Assembly: GCA_020027805.1 (NCBI GenBank)
Contig: JAHKKQ010000018.1
Location: forward strand, 1 to 19,350
DNA length: 19,350 nucleotides
Origin: Candidatus Dadabacteria bacterium
Lineage (GTDB): Bacteria; Desulfobacterota_D; UBA1144; Nemesobacterales; UBA2774
Direction: 5' to 3'
Positions 7,197 to 14,487 of the stretch are shown one piece after another; position 1 is the stretch's first letter, and every line of letters starts with the position of its first letter. The position numbers and the translations under genes are program-made. The notes under the pieces were generated by a model that did no database searches, was not told the DNA's origin, and saw only the letters and a program-made list of their open reading frames with translations.

Positions 7197-8198
7197 ATGA
7201 TAGCGAAGAAAAAATTCATAATCTCGTTGAGCGTCTTGTTACTGCTCTGGGCCGTTACGGCCGCGGTAAGCGTGCTTTCGGGAACGTACGACGTGAGCAT
7301 TCTCGAAGCGCTCTTCAGGGGGGACGAGCTCGCGAACACTATCTTTTATAAAATCAGGATACCCAGGGTGCTCATGGCGACTGTCGCGGGCGGGACGCTC
7401 GGAATATGCGGAGCCGCGCTCCAGGCCCTCTTCAGGAACCCCCTCGCTTCGCCTTTTACCCTCGGCATCTCGGGAGGAGCTTCATTGGGCGCACTCGTCG
7501 GCATAAGGCTCGGACTCGCGGCCGGTATCCTGGGGTTCTCGATGGTCACGATTCTGGCATTCATATTTTCGCTCCTGACCATGTTATTCGTGTACTCGGT
7601 CTCCAAAGTGGGAGGAGTGGTCGCCACGGGACGCCTCCTGCTTGCCGGGGTAGTGATGAATTTCCTCTATTCCGCCTTTGTTCTATTCATCCAGTTCTTT
7701 TCCAACTTCACCGAGTCGCTTCAGACTATGCGGTGGATTATGGGGAGCCTCGATATCGTGGGTTTAGACGAGGTGTGGAAGACGCTCATGTTCGTAGTCC
7801 CCGGGTGTATTATACTGCTGTCGATAACGAAGGATATGAATCTCTTCGGCCTTGGGGACGACGTCGCGTCTTCGCTCGGGGTGAACGTAAAGAAAATGCA
7901 AAGCCTGATCTACTTCGCAACGTCTCTTTCGGCCGGAGCCGTAATATCCGTCACCGGACCGATAGGGTTCGTCGGACTCGTCATACCTCATATTCTGAGG
8001 ATGATTCTCGGGGTCGATAACAGAATCATACTACCCTGCTCGTTCCTTCTCGGCGCGTGCTTCCTTATGGCCGCCGATACGGTCTCGAGAACCCTGATAT
8101 CGCCCGTCGAGATACCGGTGGGAATAATCACGGCTTCCCTGGGGGGGGTATTCTTCCTCTGGCTGCTTATCAGATCAAAGAAAGAAGTTATCGTTTAA
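7197..8198 (+). CDS. btuC: FecCD-type ABC permease for cobalamin
   Basis: 333 very hydrophobic residues, the usual size, with about ten membrane helices. Family landmarks are RIPRVLMATVAGGTLGICGA and ALQALFRNPLASPFTLGISG near residues 50-90, and the GPIGFVGLVIPHILRMILG segment near 250-270, which in BtuC-type permeases lies at the cytoplasmic ATPase contact. It forms the inner-membrane channel, probably as a homodimer, for the substrate delivered by the periplasmic protein. The gap after btuD is 42 bp; no clear Shine-Dalgarno stands before ATG 7197 and the gap holds a hairpin. It is the last gene of the B12 locus; the next gene is on the opposite strand. Confidence 0.88.
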   Translation: MIAKKKFIISLSVLLLLWAVTAAVSVLSGTYDVSILEALFRGDELANTIFYKIRIPRVLMATVAGGTLGICGAALQALFRNPLASPFTLGISGGASLGALVGIRLGLAAGILGFSMVTILAFIFSLLTMLFVYSVSKVGGVVATGRLLLAGVVMNFLYSAFVLFIQFFSNFTESLQTMRWIMGSLDIVGLDEVWKTLMFVVPGCIILLSITKDMNLFGLGDDVASSLGVNVKKMQSLIYFATSLSAGAVISVTGPIGFVGLVIPHILRMILGVDNRIILPCSFLLGACFLMAADTVSRTLISPVEIPVGIITASLGGVFFLWLLIRSKKEVIV

Positions 8199-8267
8199 AC
8201 AAATCGGTCCGTTACCGCAAGGCCGTTCACTACCATGACCCGTGATACCAGCCCCGCTGCTTCCGAA

Positions 8268-8486
8268 TTATGCGCCGGGAGCCTTGAAAGGATCGACTTC
8301 CCCCGAGGACTGCGAAGAAGTTCCTCCGCCCGGGGACGCCGCGGCCGATTTAAAAGCGTCACCGTCGCCGGATGAAGCGGCGGGAGGCGGGGGCGCTGCG
8401 CTGGCTGCCGCAGCCTGATTCCCCTGCGGCTGTATAAACCGCCACATAAGAATAACCAATCCGATAACAATCAATGTCCACATCAT
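8268..8486 (-). CDS. Small single-pass membrane protein with Ala/Pro/Ser/Gly-rich tail
   Basis: 72 residues starting at ATG 8486, which has GGAGGA (8501-8496 on the minus strand) 9 nt upstream; this site rules out a longer start at 8531. Residues 2-17 (MWTLIVIGLVILMWRF) form one membrane helix with the short N-terminus probably outside. The remainder is low-complexity, with a poly-Ala/Pro stretch and two related acidic-Phe-Lys motifs, DAFKSA and DPFKAP. I do not recognise a family. It is convergent with btuC (69 bp between stops) and has its own promoter, with a perfect TTGACA at 8643-8648, so it is probably a real gene unconnected with B12 uptake. Confidence 0.6.
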   Translation of the reverse strand: MMWTLIVIGLVILMWRFIQPQGNQAAAASAAPPPPAASSGDGDAFKSAAASPGGGTSSQSSGEVDPFKAPGA

Positions 8487-8618
8487 TTCTGACTTTCCTC
8501 CGTGTAAAAATATGTAGGGTTCAAAATGCAATCACAAAAAACACCCCCCTGACTTGAATACCCCAATTTTGTGAATGTTTTATGAACTACTCCGCTTTAT
8601 CACATCATCCCTACCTTG

Positions 8619-8648
8619 ATACTAATAAATTTCACATACCCGTGTCAA
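8619..8648 (-). promoter_or_regulatory. Sigma70-type promoter for the small membrane protein
   Basis: On the minus strand a perfect TTGACA (8648-8643) is followed after 18 bp by TAGTAT (8624-8619), four of six -10 matches. Transcription would start near 8612, giving a leader of about 125 nt before ATG 8486. Confidence 0.45.
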
Positions 8649-8657
8649 GATAAAAAA

Positions 8658-8733
8658 TTCGCCGGGAGGGGTTAAGAGGATGGTTTCGGTGAAGATTCAG
8701 ATGAATCCCGGGAACCGGCGCATGTTTGGCGAA
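8658..8733 (+). repeat. Nested inverted repeats in the intergenic region
   Basis: Several complementary arms are nested here: TTCGCC (8658-8663) with GGCGAA (8728-8733), CGCCGG (8660-8665) with CCGGCG (8715-8720), and an inner GATTC (8694-8698) with GAATC (8703-8707). They could form a structured leader RNA for the gene at 8778 or a DNA-binding site. The rest of the 291-bp gap between the divergent genes shows only the minus-strand promoter. Confidence 0.35.
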
Positions 8734-8777
8734 TACTCGCGCATATATTAGAATTAGAGGATCAACCGGGGGTTGTT

Positions 8778-9269
8778 TTGTTATCGATTCTCCTAAAACC
8801 GTTCTTAAATAGAGCTAAAAGTGGTAGCGGCGGCCTGGTGCTGCCCCCCGATACGGTGCTCTCTCTGTCGCTGATAGATTCGGGTTGCCTTTTCGTCCTT
8901 TTGGACACCAAGATTGCACTGATAATTAAAGCGGGCGATGAGGACATCCAAATAATGAAAGATTTTCAGGCGATTACGGTCGATTTCGAGCTCATCGAAA
9001 GGCCCGAATTCCCTTCGCTGGCATTCTACCTGAACCTCGAAGGAAGGAGCGGCAGAAAGCTCCGTTTTGAATATTTCTTCAGCACGGAGTCGGGGGGTGA
9101 AACTGACATCCTCGGAAAAATGTGCGGCGACAGACGCTTCGACATAATATTATATAATTCCGGGGTCGACTTCATTATACGCGCGGAGATTTCAGAGGGG
9201 CAAGCGTCCGAATTGAGGTCGCTCGTGACGAAGGCCGGCGGTAGTTTGACAAATATGCCCCATCCCTGA
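8778..9269 (+). CDS. Hypothetical protein upstream of fabH
   Basis: 163 residues that I do not recognise. There is no ATG or GTG in the open frame from 8676, so TTG 8778, with GGGGG 5 nt upstream, is the likely start. The protein has no signal peptide and no convincing membrane helix; it alternates beta-prone stretches such as LSLSLIDSGCLFVLLDTKIALII, FPSLAFYLNLEG and FDIILYNSGVDFIIRAEI, and ends in a short helix (EGQASELRSLVTKAG). It is probably a soluble alpha/beta or beta-rich protein. fabH follows after 37 bp on the same strand, so co-transcription is likely, but no functional link can be claimed. Confidence 0.6.
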   Translation: MLSILLKPFLNRAKSGSGGLVLPPDTVLSLSLIDSGCLFVLLDTKIALIIKAGDEDIQIMKDFQAITVDFELIERPEFPSLAFYLNLEGRSGRKLRFEYFFSTESGGETDILGKMCGDRRFDIILYNSGVDFIIRAEISEGQASELRSLVTKAGGSLTNMPHP

Positions 9270-9306
9270 TACTATTCCCCACCACGAGGCAAGGAGAAAG
9301 ATAAAT

Positions 9307-10284
9307 TTGAGTTTTGTTAGGTTCTTAGGCACCGGATCATATGCGCCTGATAGAGTATTGACCAATCTGGACCTCGAAAAGCTCGTCGATACGTCGGATG
9401 AGTGGATTCAGTCGAGGACGGGGATACGCGAGCGAAGGATAGCCGATCCGGACGTGGCGACTTCCGACATCGCCTACGAGGCGTCACTTAAGGCCCTCGA
9501 GAGCTCGGGAGTGGATGCACGGGACCTGGACGGGATAATCGTAGGCACCGTCACGCCCGATTACCTCTTTCCCTCGACAGCCTGCATCCTCCAGAGCCGT
9601 CTCGGCGCCAAAAAAGCGTTTGCGTTCGACCTCCTCGCCGGCTGTTCCGGATTCTTATACGCGCTTCAAGCGGGGAAGGGGATAATAGGCTGCGGAGACG
9701 CGCAGAAAATCCTCATCATAGGGGCTGAGACACTTTCCAAGATCACGGACTTCCGGGACAGAAACACCTGCATTCTCTTCGGGGACGGAGCGGGCGCGGC
9801 TGTCATATCGGCATCCGAAACACCCGGAATCCTATCGACGTGCCTCGGAGCGAACGGGGACGAGTGGGAGCTGTTATATATGCCGGGAGGGGGATCGCGC
9901 ATACCCCCGAGCGAGGAAAGCATAAAGAACGGATCCCACTACCTCAAGATGAAGGGAAATGAGGTTTTCAAAGAAGCGGTAAAAGCCCTCGAGTCCTCCT
10001 CCCTCGAAGCGATAAAAAGGGCTGACATCACACCGGAGGAGATAGACCTCTTCATACCCCACCAGGCGAATATCAGGATACTGGAGGCGGTCAGAAAACG
10101 CATAGGGCTTCCCGAAGAGAAGGTATTCAGCAACCTGAACAGGTACGGCAACACCTCCTCGGCATCAGTCCCGCTTGCGCTGGACGAAGCGGTGAGATCG
10201 GGAAGGGTCAAGGAAGGGGACACGATACTTATATCCGTATTCGGCGCGGGCTTTACATGGGGCGCGGCCGTCGTAAGATGGTAA
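9307..10284 (+). CDS. fabH: 3-oxoacyl-ACP synthase III (KAS III)
   Basis: 325 residues, normal for FabH. The Cys-His-Asn catalytic triad is complete: Cys113 in AGCSGF, His252 in PHQANIRI and Asn282 in RYGNTSSAS. Other landmarks are TSDEWIQSRTGIRERR near residue 30 and FGDGAGAAVI near 160. The enzyme condenses acetyl-CoA or another acyl-CoA with malonyl-ACP to start fatty-acid synthesis in the cytosol. The start is TTG 9307, with AAGGAG (9291-9296) ten nt upstream; no ATG is available. No other fab or plsX gene lies nearby, so this could be an additional FabH-like enzyme with another primer specificity rather than the only KAS III of the cell. Confidence 0.9.
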   Translation: MSFVRFLGTGSYAPDRVLTNLDLEKLVDTSDEWIQSRTGIRERRIADPDVATSDIAYEASLKALESSGVDARDLDGIIVGTVTPDYLFPSTACILQSRLGAKKAFAFDLLAGCSGFLYALQAGKGIIGCGDAQKILIIGAETLSKITDFRDRNTCILFGDGAGAAVISASETPGILSTCLGANGDEWELLYMPGGGSRIPPSEESIKNGSHYLKMKGNEVFKEAVKALESSSLEAIKRADITPEEIDLFIPHQANIRILEAVRKRIGLPEEKVFSNLNRYGNTSSASVPLALDEAVRSGRVKEGDTILISVFGAGFTWGAAVVRW

Positions 10285-10341
10285 GCGCCGAGAGAGACCT
10301 TGAATCACCCCTCCGGCCATTAAATACAATTCCGTGAGTCT

Positions 10342-10370
10342 TTGTTAATTCGGCTTTTCCTGCGTAAAAT
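10342..10370 (+). promoter_or_regulatory. Sigma70-type promoter for the AEC permease
   Basis: TTGTTA (10342-10347) and TAAAAT (10365-10370) are 17 bp apart, matching four and five of six consensus bases. Transcription would start near 10377, about 40 nt before the inferred translation start at 10418. Confidence 0.5.
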
Positions 10371-10417
10371 TAAGAGCCTGATCGAGCCCGTTCCTTACCC
10401 ATGGGAGATGAAGAGCC

Positions 10418-11293
10418 ATAATCAGCGAAATAATTGACGTAGTCCTGCCTGTATTTCTCATCGCGCTCGCGGGCTATCTTTTCGGGAAATGGAAAAAGAT
10501 AGACCTCACGCCGATAAACGACTTCGTGATATACCTCGCCACACCGGCGCTCATAATATCCTCCCTTTCGAGGGATGCTATCGACCTATATCTGGCAGGA
10601 AAGGTGTTCATCTCGGTATGCATAATCATAGGCGTATCATTCGTTCTCTGCCTCGGGATACTGAGGGCCCTCAAGCTGCCGGTCAAGGTCTACCTGCCGC
10701 CCGCGCTCTTCGCGAACACCGGGAACATGGGCCTTCCGCTCGTGTTATTCGCTTTCGGCGAGACCGGGTTCAACGTGGCGATACTCTACATGGTCTCGAC
10801 CACTATACTCCACTACACGCTCGGCATATTCATACTCAACTACGACGAAAGCCCGTTCGAGATATTCAGGCTCCCGCTCGTATATTCGGCCATAGCCGGG
10901 GTGCTGCTGAGCGTCTCGGGGTGGACGATGCCGACTGCGGCGTTCAGGGCGTTCGACCTCCTGGGCGAGGCGAGCATACCGACGATGATATTCGCGCTCG
11001 GATATAAATTATCGGAGGTCGCCCTCACCGACGTGAACAAATCGTTCCTCGTGGGGGGGATGAGGATATTCTTCGGGGTGATTCTGGGCATGCTGACTGT
11101 CTCGGTTTTCAAGCTCGACGGCGTCGCGTCAAAGGTCGTGATACTTCAGTCCGCCATGCCGCCCGCGATATTCAATTTTGTCCTCGCGGAAAAGTACAAT
11201 CAGGATTCGGAGAGAGTAGCCTCCATCATACTCGCGGGGACACTGATTTCCGTCATCACTACACCTGTTATTATCGCATTTCTGTTAGACTGA
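10418..11293 (+). CDS. AEC-family (auxin efflux carrier-like) permease, non-canonical start
   Basis: Translated from 10418 the protein is 291 residues with about ten membrane helices, the family's usual size. The N-terminal segment ISEIIDVVLPVFLIALAGYL, then FGKWKKIDLTPINDFVIYLA, is the standard first helix and loop of AEC transporters, followed by FANTGNMGLPLVLFAFGE near residue 105. AEC members export or import organic anions; the substrate is unknown. Between the in-frame stop at 10409-10411 and GTG 10526 there is no ATG, GTG or TTG, so the first helix would need ATA 10418 (GGGAG ten nt upstream), another rare start, or a frameshift from ATG 10408. GTG 10526 would delete helix one and is unlikely biologically. 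The gene ends 11 bp from a convergent neighbour. Confidence 0.75.
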   Translation: MISEIIDVVLPVFLIALAGYLFGKWKKIDLTPINDFVIYLATPALIISSLSRDAIDLYLAGKVFISVCIIIGVSFVLCLGILRALKLPVKVYLPPALFANTGNMGLPLVLFAFGETGFNVAILYMVSTTILHYTLGIFILNYDESPFEIFRLPLVYSAIAGVLLSVSGWTMPTAAFRAFDLLGEASIPTMIFALGYKLSEVALTDVNKSFLVGGMRIFFGVILGMLTVSVFKLDGVASKVVILQSAMPPAIFNFVLAEKYNQDSERVASIILAGTLISVITTPVIIAFLLD

Positions 11294-11304
11294 GGGTATA
11301 TCCG

Positions 11305-12285
11305 CTATCTTCCGCCGAGACACACGACCTTCATTATAGGGACATCGAAAAAATGATATTCCGAATCGTAGATGAAGCCCCTGCCCTCTTCGACGTATGA
11401 AATGCTCTCCTGCTGAGGGAGAGACTTTAATGGTATGACTTTATAATCCTTATCCCTGACAAGCTGATCGGAAGGCTTAAGCCCCGACAGGGAGAGGTCG
11501 ATATCGAATTCGTAAGCGTCCTCATAGGTCAGGACGAGGAAAGTCTTACCGTCGGGCGCTATATCGAACGATGTAATAACGCTCCCGAACGGGGAGTCGG
11601 AACCGCTGAGTCCGGGGAGGTCGAGATCCCCGGCGTATTCGAGCATCTGCACCCCGTCGCCTGCGTTTTCCCATTTATCTTTTCTTATTTTGAACAGCTT
11701 TGCAGGGAACGACTCCGTGTTCCCGACGTCTTCTTCTTTCGTGAATATGTAAATATCGCCGTTCGGATGGATAGCCATGCCCTCGGCGTTATGAGGGCGG
11801 TCGGGATACGCAAGCCTCAATATTTTAAGCGGGACAGCCGAACGGCCGTAATTGTCCGCCTCCTCGACTACTAGTATTTGGACGAACTTCCTTCTCTTGC
11901 CGTTGTCACCGGTGTCAGCGATGAAAAAACAGGACTTGCCCGAGAAACAGCCGCCGATAGACGCGTCTTCAAAATCGGACCTAAAGGCTTCGAAGCCTTC
12001 GATCCTGACGGCCCTGGTCTTCCCGCCGTTCAGATCGCTCACATAAAAATAGGGGCCGCCCCCCGAATCGTTTACGTGGTAGAGCCTGCCCGGAAACCTT
12101 CGCGAAACGGCGAGACCGCTCGCCTCGTCGATCTGAAGATGGTCGAGAGCGCCTGCCTTCTCTCCATCGCTCCAATGCTTACATAGAGCCGCGCGGCTCA
12201 CAGGCGCAGAAATTAAAATCATGAAGGACATAAAAACCATTACCCCCGCACCGAAGGCCCGTCCTGCAGTTAATGGAATTATCAT
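11305..12285 (-). CDS. Secreted propeller-like protein (phytase/esterase-like fold), unknown function
   Basis: 326 residues from ATG 12285, which has GGGGAG six nt upstream. The N-terminus is a signal peptide (hydrophobic FGAGVMVFMSFMILISAP ending SRA), so the product is exported. Repeated motifs, LYHVNDSGGGPYFYVSDLNG, FFIADTGDNGKRR, HNAEGMAIHPNGDIYIFTKE and FDIAPDGKTFLVLTY, are those of beta-propeller proteins in the esterase-like-activity-of-phytase/SdiA-regulated style. Cysteines at ALC, GGC, KSC and VVC may form two disulfides. It lacks a lipobox and is separate from the B12 locus. It is convergent with the AEC gene and divergent from aroA. Fold assignment is moderate; the biochemical role is unknown. 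Confidence 0.6.
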   Translation of the reverse strand: MIIPLTAGRAFGAGVMVFMSFMILISAPVSRAALCKHWSDGEKAGALDHLQIDEASGLAVSRRFPGRLYHVNDSGGGPYFYVSDLNGGKTRAVRIEGFEAFRSDFEDASIGGCFSGKSCFFIADTGDNGKRRKFVQILVVEEADNYGRSAVPLKILRLAYPDRPHNAEGMAIHPNGDIYIFTKEEDVGNTESFPAKLFKIRKDKWENAGDGVQMLEYAGDLDLPGLSGSDSPFGSVITSFDIAPDGKTFLVLTYEDAYEFDIDLSLSGLKPSDQLVRDKDYKVIPLKSLPQQESISYVEEGRGFIYDSEYHFFDVPIMKVVCLGGR

Positions 12286-12308
12286 CGCTCACTCCCCGGA
12301 CTCGATAA

Positions 12309-12337
12309 TTGATGTACAATTTTACCTCCGGTATATA
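12309..12337 (+). promoter_or_regulatory. Sigma70-type promoter of aroA
   Basis: TTGATG (12309-12314) and TATATA (12332-12337) are 17 bp apart. The start would be near 12344, at the edge of an inverted repeat AAAATT-A-AATTTT (12344-12356), and about 45 nt before ATG 12389. The divergent gene begins at 12285, so both genes share this short region. Confidence 0.55.
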
Positions 12338-12388
12338 TCAGGCAAAATTAAATTTTCACCGGACCCCGGTTTTCGTTATTATAAAGCT

Positions 12389-13681
12389 ATGGCAAGAGAA
12401 ATAATTAGAGGAAGCACGAAACCGCTCGCGGGCGAGTTAACCCCCCCCGGGGATAAGTCGGTTTCACACAGGTCTCTGATAATAGGGTCTATCGCATCGG
12501 GGATGACCGGGGTGAGCGGTTTCCTAAATTGCGAGGACACGCTTTCCACTGCGAACGCGATGAGGAAGCTGGGTATCGGAATCGAAATCAACGGCAGCGA
12601 CGTAAAGATAGCGGGGAAAGGGCTTTCCGGATTGAGTGAGCCCGAAGACGTGATCGACGCCGGGAATTCCGGGACGACGACGAGGCTCCTCACGGGACTA
12701 TTGAGCGCCCAGGGGTTTTTTACGGCCGTTACCGGGGACAAATACCTGAGAGCGAGGCCCATGAAAAGGGTGGTCGACCCCATGAGACTGATGGGTGCGA
12801 AAATTACGGGACGGGAGGGGGGCAATAAACTACCCCTCGCAATCGAAGGGGGCGGTCTGCAGGGCATCTCGTATAAACTCCCCGTGGCGAGCGCGCAGGT
12901 GAAATCGGCGCTCCTTCTCGCCGGACTCTACTCCGAAGGGGAAACGGAGGTCATCGAGCCCGAGCCCACGAGAGACCACACGGAAAGGATGCTTACTTAC
13001 TTCGGAGTGAAGCTCCATAAGAAGGGAAACAGCATTAAGATATCGAGACAGAAGGAATTCGCGGGGCGCGATATATCGGTGCCCGCGGACCTGTCGTCAG
13101 CCGCGTTCTTTATCGTGGGGGCGCTTATCAATCCGGGGTCCGAGCTTCTGATAAGGAATGTCGGCATAAACCCGCTGAGAACGGGCGTAATCGACGTGCT
13201 CAGGAAAATGGGCGGGAATATAGAGATAACCAACGAGAGGGATGTCTCGGGAGAGCCCGTCGGGGATATGCTCGTAAAATCGAGCGAATTACACGGAGCC
13301 GTAATCGAGAGGGAGATGATACCGAAGGCTATAGACGAGCTTCCGGTGATAGCGGCCGCCGCATGCTTCGCCGAGGGTGAGACGATCATCAGGGACGCAC
13401 GCGAGCTCAGGGTCAAGGAAACGGACAGGATAAAGGCGATGACGGCGGAACTCCTTAAACTCGGCGCTCGTGTAACCGAGTTTGAGGACGGCATGTCGAT
13501 CAGCGGCGGGGAGCCGTTAAAGGGGGCCAGGTGCTCGAGCTGGGGCGACCACAGGATAGCTATGGCGGCGGCAATCGCCGCCACGCGAGCGAGCGGAGAA
13601 ACCGAGATCGATGGCGCCGAGTGCGTTTCCGTATCGTTCCCCGGCTTCTTCGACGTACTCAGGCGGCTTGGAAACTATTAA
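12389..13681 (+). CDS. aroA: 5-enolpyruvylshikimate-3-phosphate synthase
   Basis: 430 residues from ATG 12389, close to the usual length. It joins phosphoenolpyruvate to shikimate-3-phosphate in the aromatic amino-acid pathway. Key elements are PPGDKSVSHRS (Lys23, Ser24, Arg28), GNSGTTT at 92-98, the RARPMKRV segment, DELPVIAAAACFAEG with the catalytic Asp, LRVKETDRIKAM and SWGDHRIAMAAAIAA. The PGDKS-x-SHR and GNSGTT forms resemble the Bacillus/CP4-like branch rather than the enteric branch. An in-frame extension back to 12221 would overlap the divergent gene and lies upstream of the promoter, so it is rejected. There is no strong Shine-Dalgarno. cmk follows after 60 bp. Confidence 0.95.
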   Translation: MAREIIRGSTKPLAGELTPPGDKSVSHRSLIIGSIASGMTGVSGFLNCEDTLSTANAMRKLGIGIEINGSDVKIAGKGLSGLSEPEDVIDAGNSGTTTRLLTGLLSAQGFFTAVTGDKYLRARPMKRVVDPMRLMGAKITGREGGNKLPLAIEGGGLQGISYKLPVASAQVKSALLLAGLYSEGETEVIEPEPTRDHTERMLTYFGVKLHKKGNSIKISRQKEFAGRDISVPADLSSAAFFIVGALINPGSELLIRNVGINPLRTGVIDVLRKMGGNIEITNERDVSGEPVGDMLVKSSELHGAVIEREMIPKAIDELPVIAAAACFAEGETIIRDARELRVKETDRIKAMTAELLKLGARVTEFEDGMSISGGEPLKGARCSSWGDHRIAMAAAIAATRASGETEIDGAECVSVSFPGFFDVLRRLGNY

Positions 13682-13741
13682 ATGCTGTTATTATAGGCAG
13701 TTATATGAGCACCGCGCCCCCTGTAAAAAGTAACTACTGAT

Positions 13742-14398
13742 ATGATTATAACAATAGACGGACCTTCGGGGGTCGGGAAAAGCACCGTTTCAAAATCGGT
13801 CGCTCGAAAACTGGGCTTCACTTATCTCGATACCGGGGCGATGTACAGGGCGGTTGCGCTCCGGGTCAAACGGGATTCCATCGATATCAATGATGATAAA
13901 GGGCTGGAATCGCTCCTGAATCATACTGAAATCGGGTTCGGCAGGAAAGAAAACGGCGATCTCGTCATAATGCTTAACAACGAAGACGTAACCGACAAGA
14001 TAAGGACGCCCGAGGTCTCAAGGCTGTCGTCCGACGTGGCGACGAAGAGGGCCGTGAGAATAAAACTCGTTCATCTGCAGCAGGAGATGGGGAAAATCGG
14101 CAATATGGTGGCCGAAGGGAGGGACATGGGGACTTACGTATTCCCCGATGCCGCGTTTAAGTTTTACCTGGACGCCTCTCTCGACGAAAGGGCTCGCAGG
14201 AGGCGTGAACAGCTCTCGCAATCTGGCGACGACGCCGACGTCGAAAGCGTGAAAAATGAGATAATAAAAAGGGACGCTCAGGACATGGAGCGCTCGGAAT
14301 CTCCCTTGCATCCCGCAATTAATGCGGTCATAATAGATACAACGAATCTATCGTCTGATGAAGTTACAGACAGGATAATCAAAGAAGTTCAAGGTTAG
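13742..14398 (+). CDS. cmk: Cytidylate kinase
   Basis: 218 residues, slightly shorter than the E. coli enzyme. The P-loop is GPSGVGKST (7-15), followed by the CMP-site motif YLDTGAMYRAVALR and EGRDMGTYVFPDA with the family's acidic/arginine residues, then the lid region DERARRRREQL. It phosphorylates CMP and dCMP with ATP. The position between aroA and rpsA is a classic conserved order. The Shine-Dalgarno before ATG 13742 is weak. Confidence 0.95.
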   Translation: MIITIDGPSGVGKSTVSKSVARKLGFTYLDTGAMYRAVALRVKRDSIDINDDKGLESLLNHTEIGFGRKENGDLVIMLNNEDVTDKIRTPEVSRLSSDVATKRAVRIKLVHLQQEMGKIGNMVAEGRDMGTYVFPDAAFKFYLDASLDERARRRREQLSQSGDDADVESVKNEIIKRDAQDMERSESPLHPAINAVIIDTTNLSSDEVTDRIIKEVQG

Positions 14399-14487
14399 TA
14401 AGAGTTTTTAACACTACCTAATCCTACTTCCCAAAATGAAATCAGACAGTTAATTTTAATAGATATACAGGAAAAGAAGGAAGGTCT

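Noticed and set aside
10526..11293. GTG 10526 as the start of the AEC permease
   Set aside because: It would remove the first membrane helix, whose family-typical sequence is plainly encoded in frame upstream; no ribosome-binding site precedes it.
12221..12388. N-terminal extension of aroA
   Set aside because: It overlaps the divergent gene's 5' end, precedes the promoter, and the EPSP synthase fold begins right after ATG 12389.
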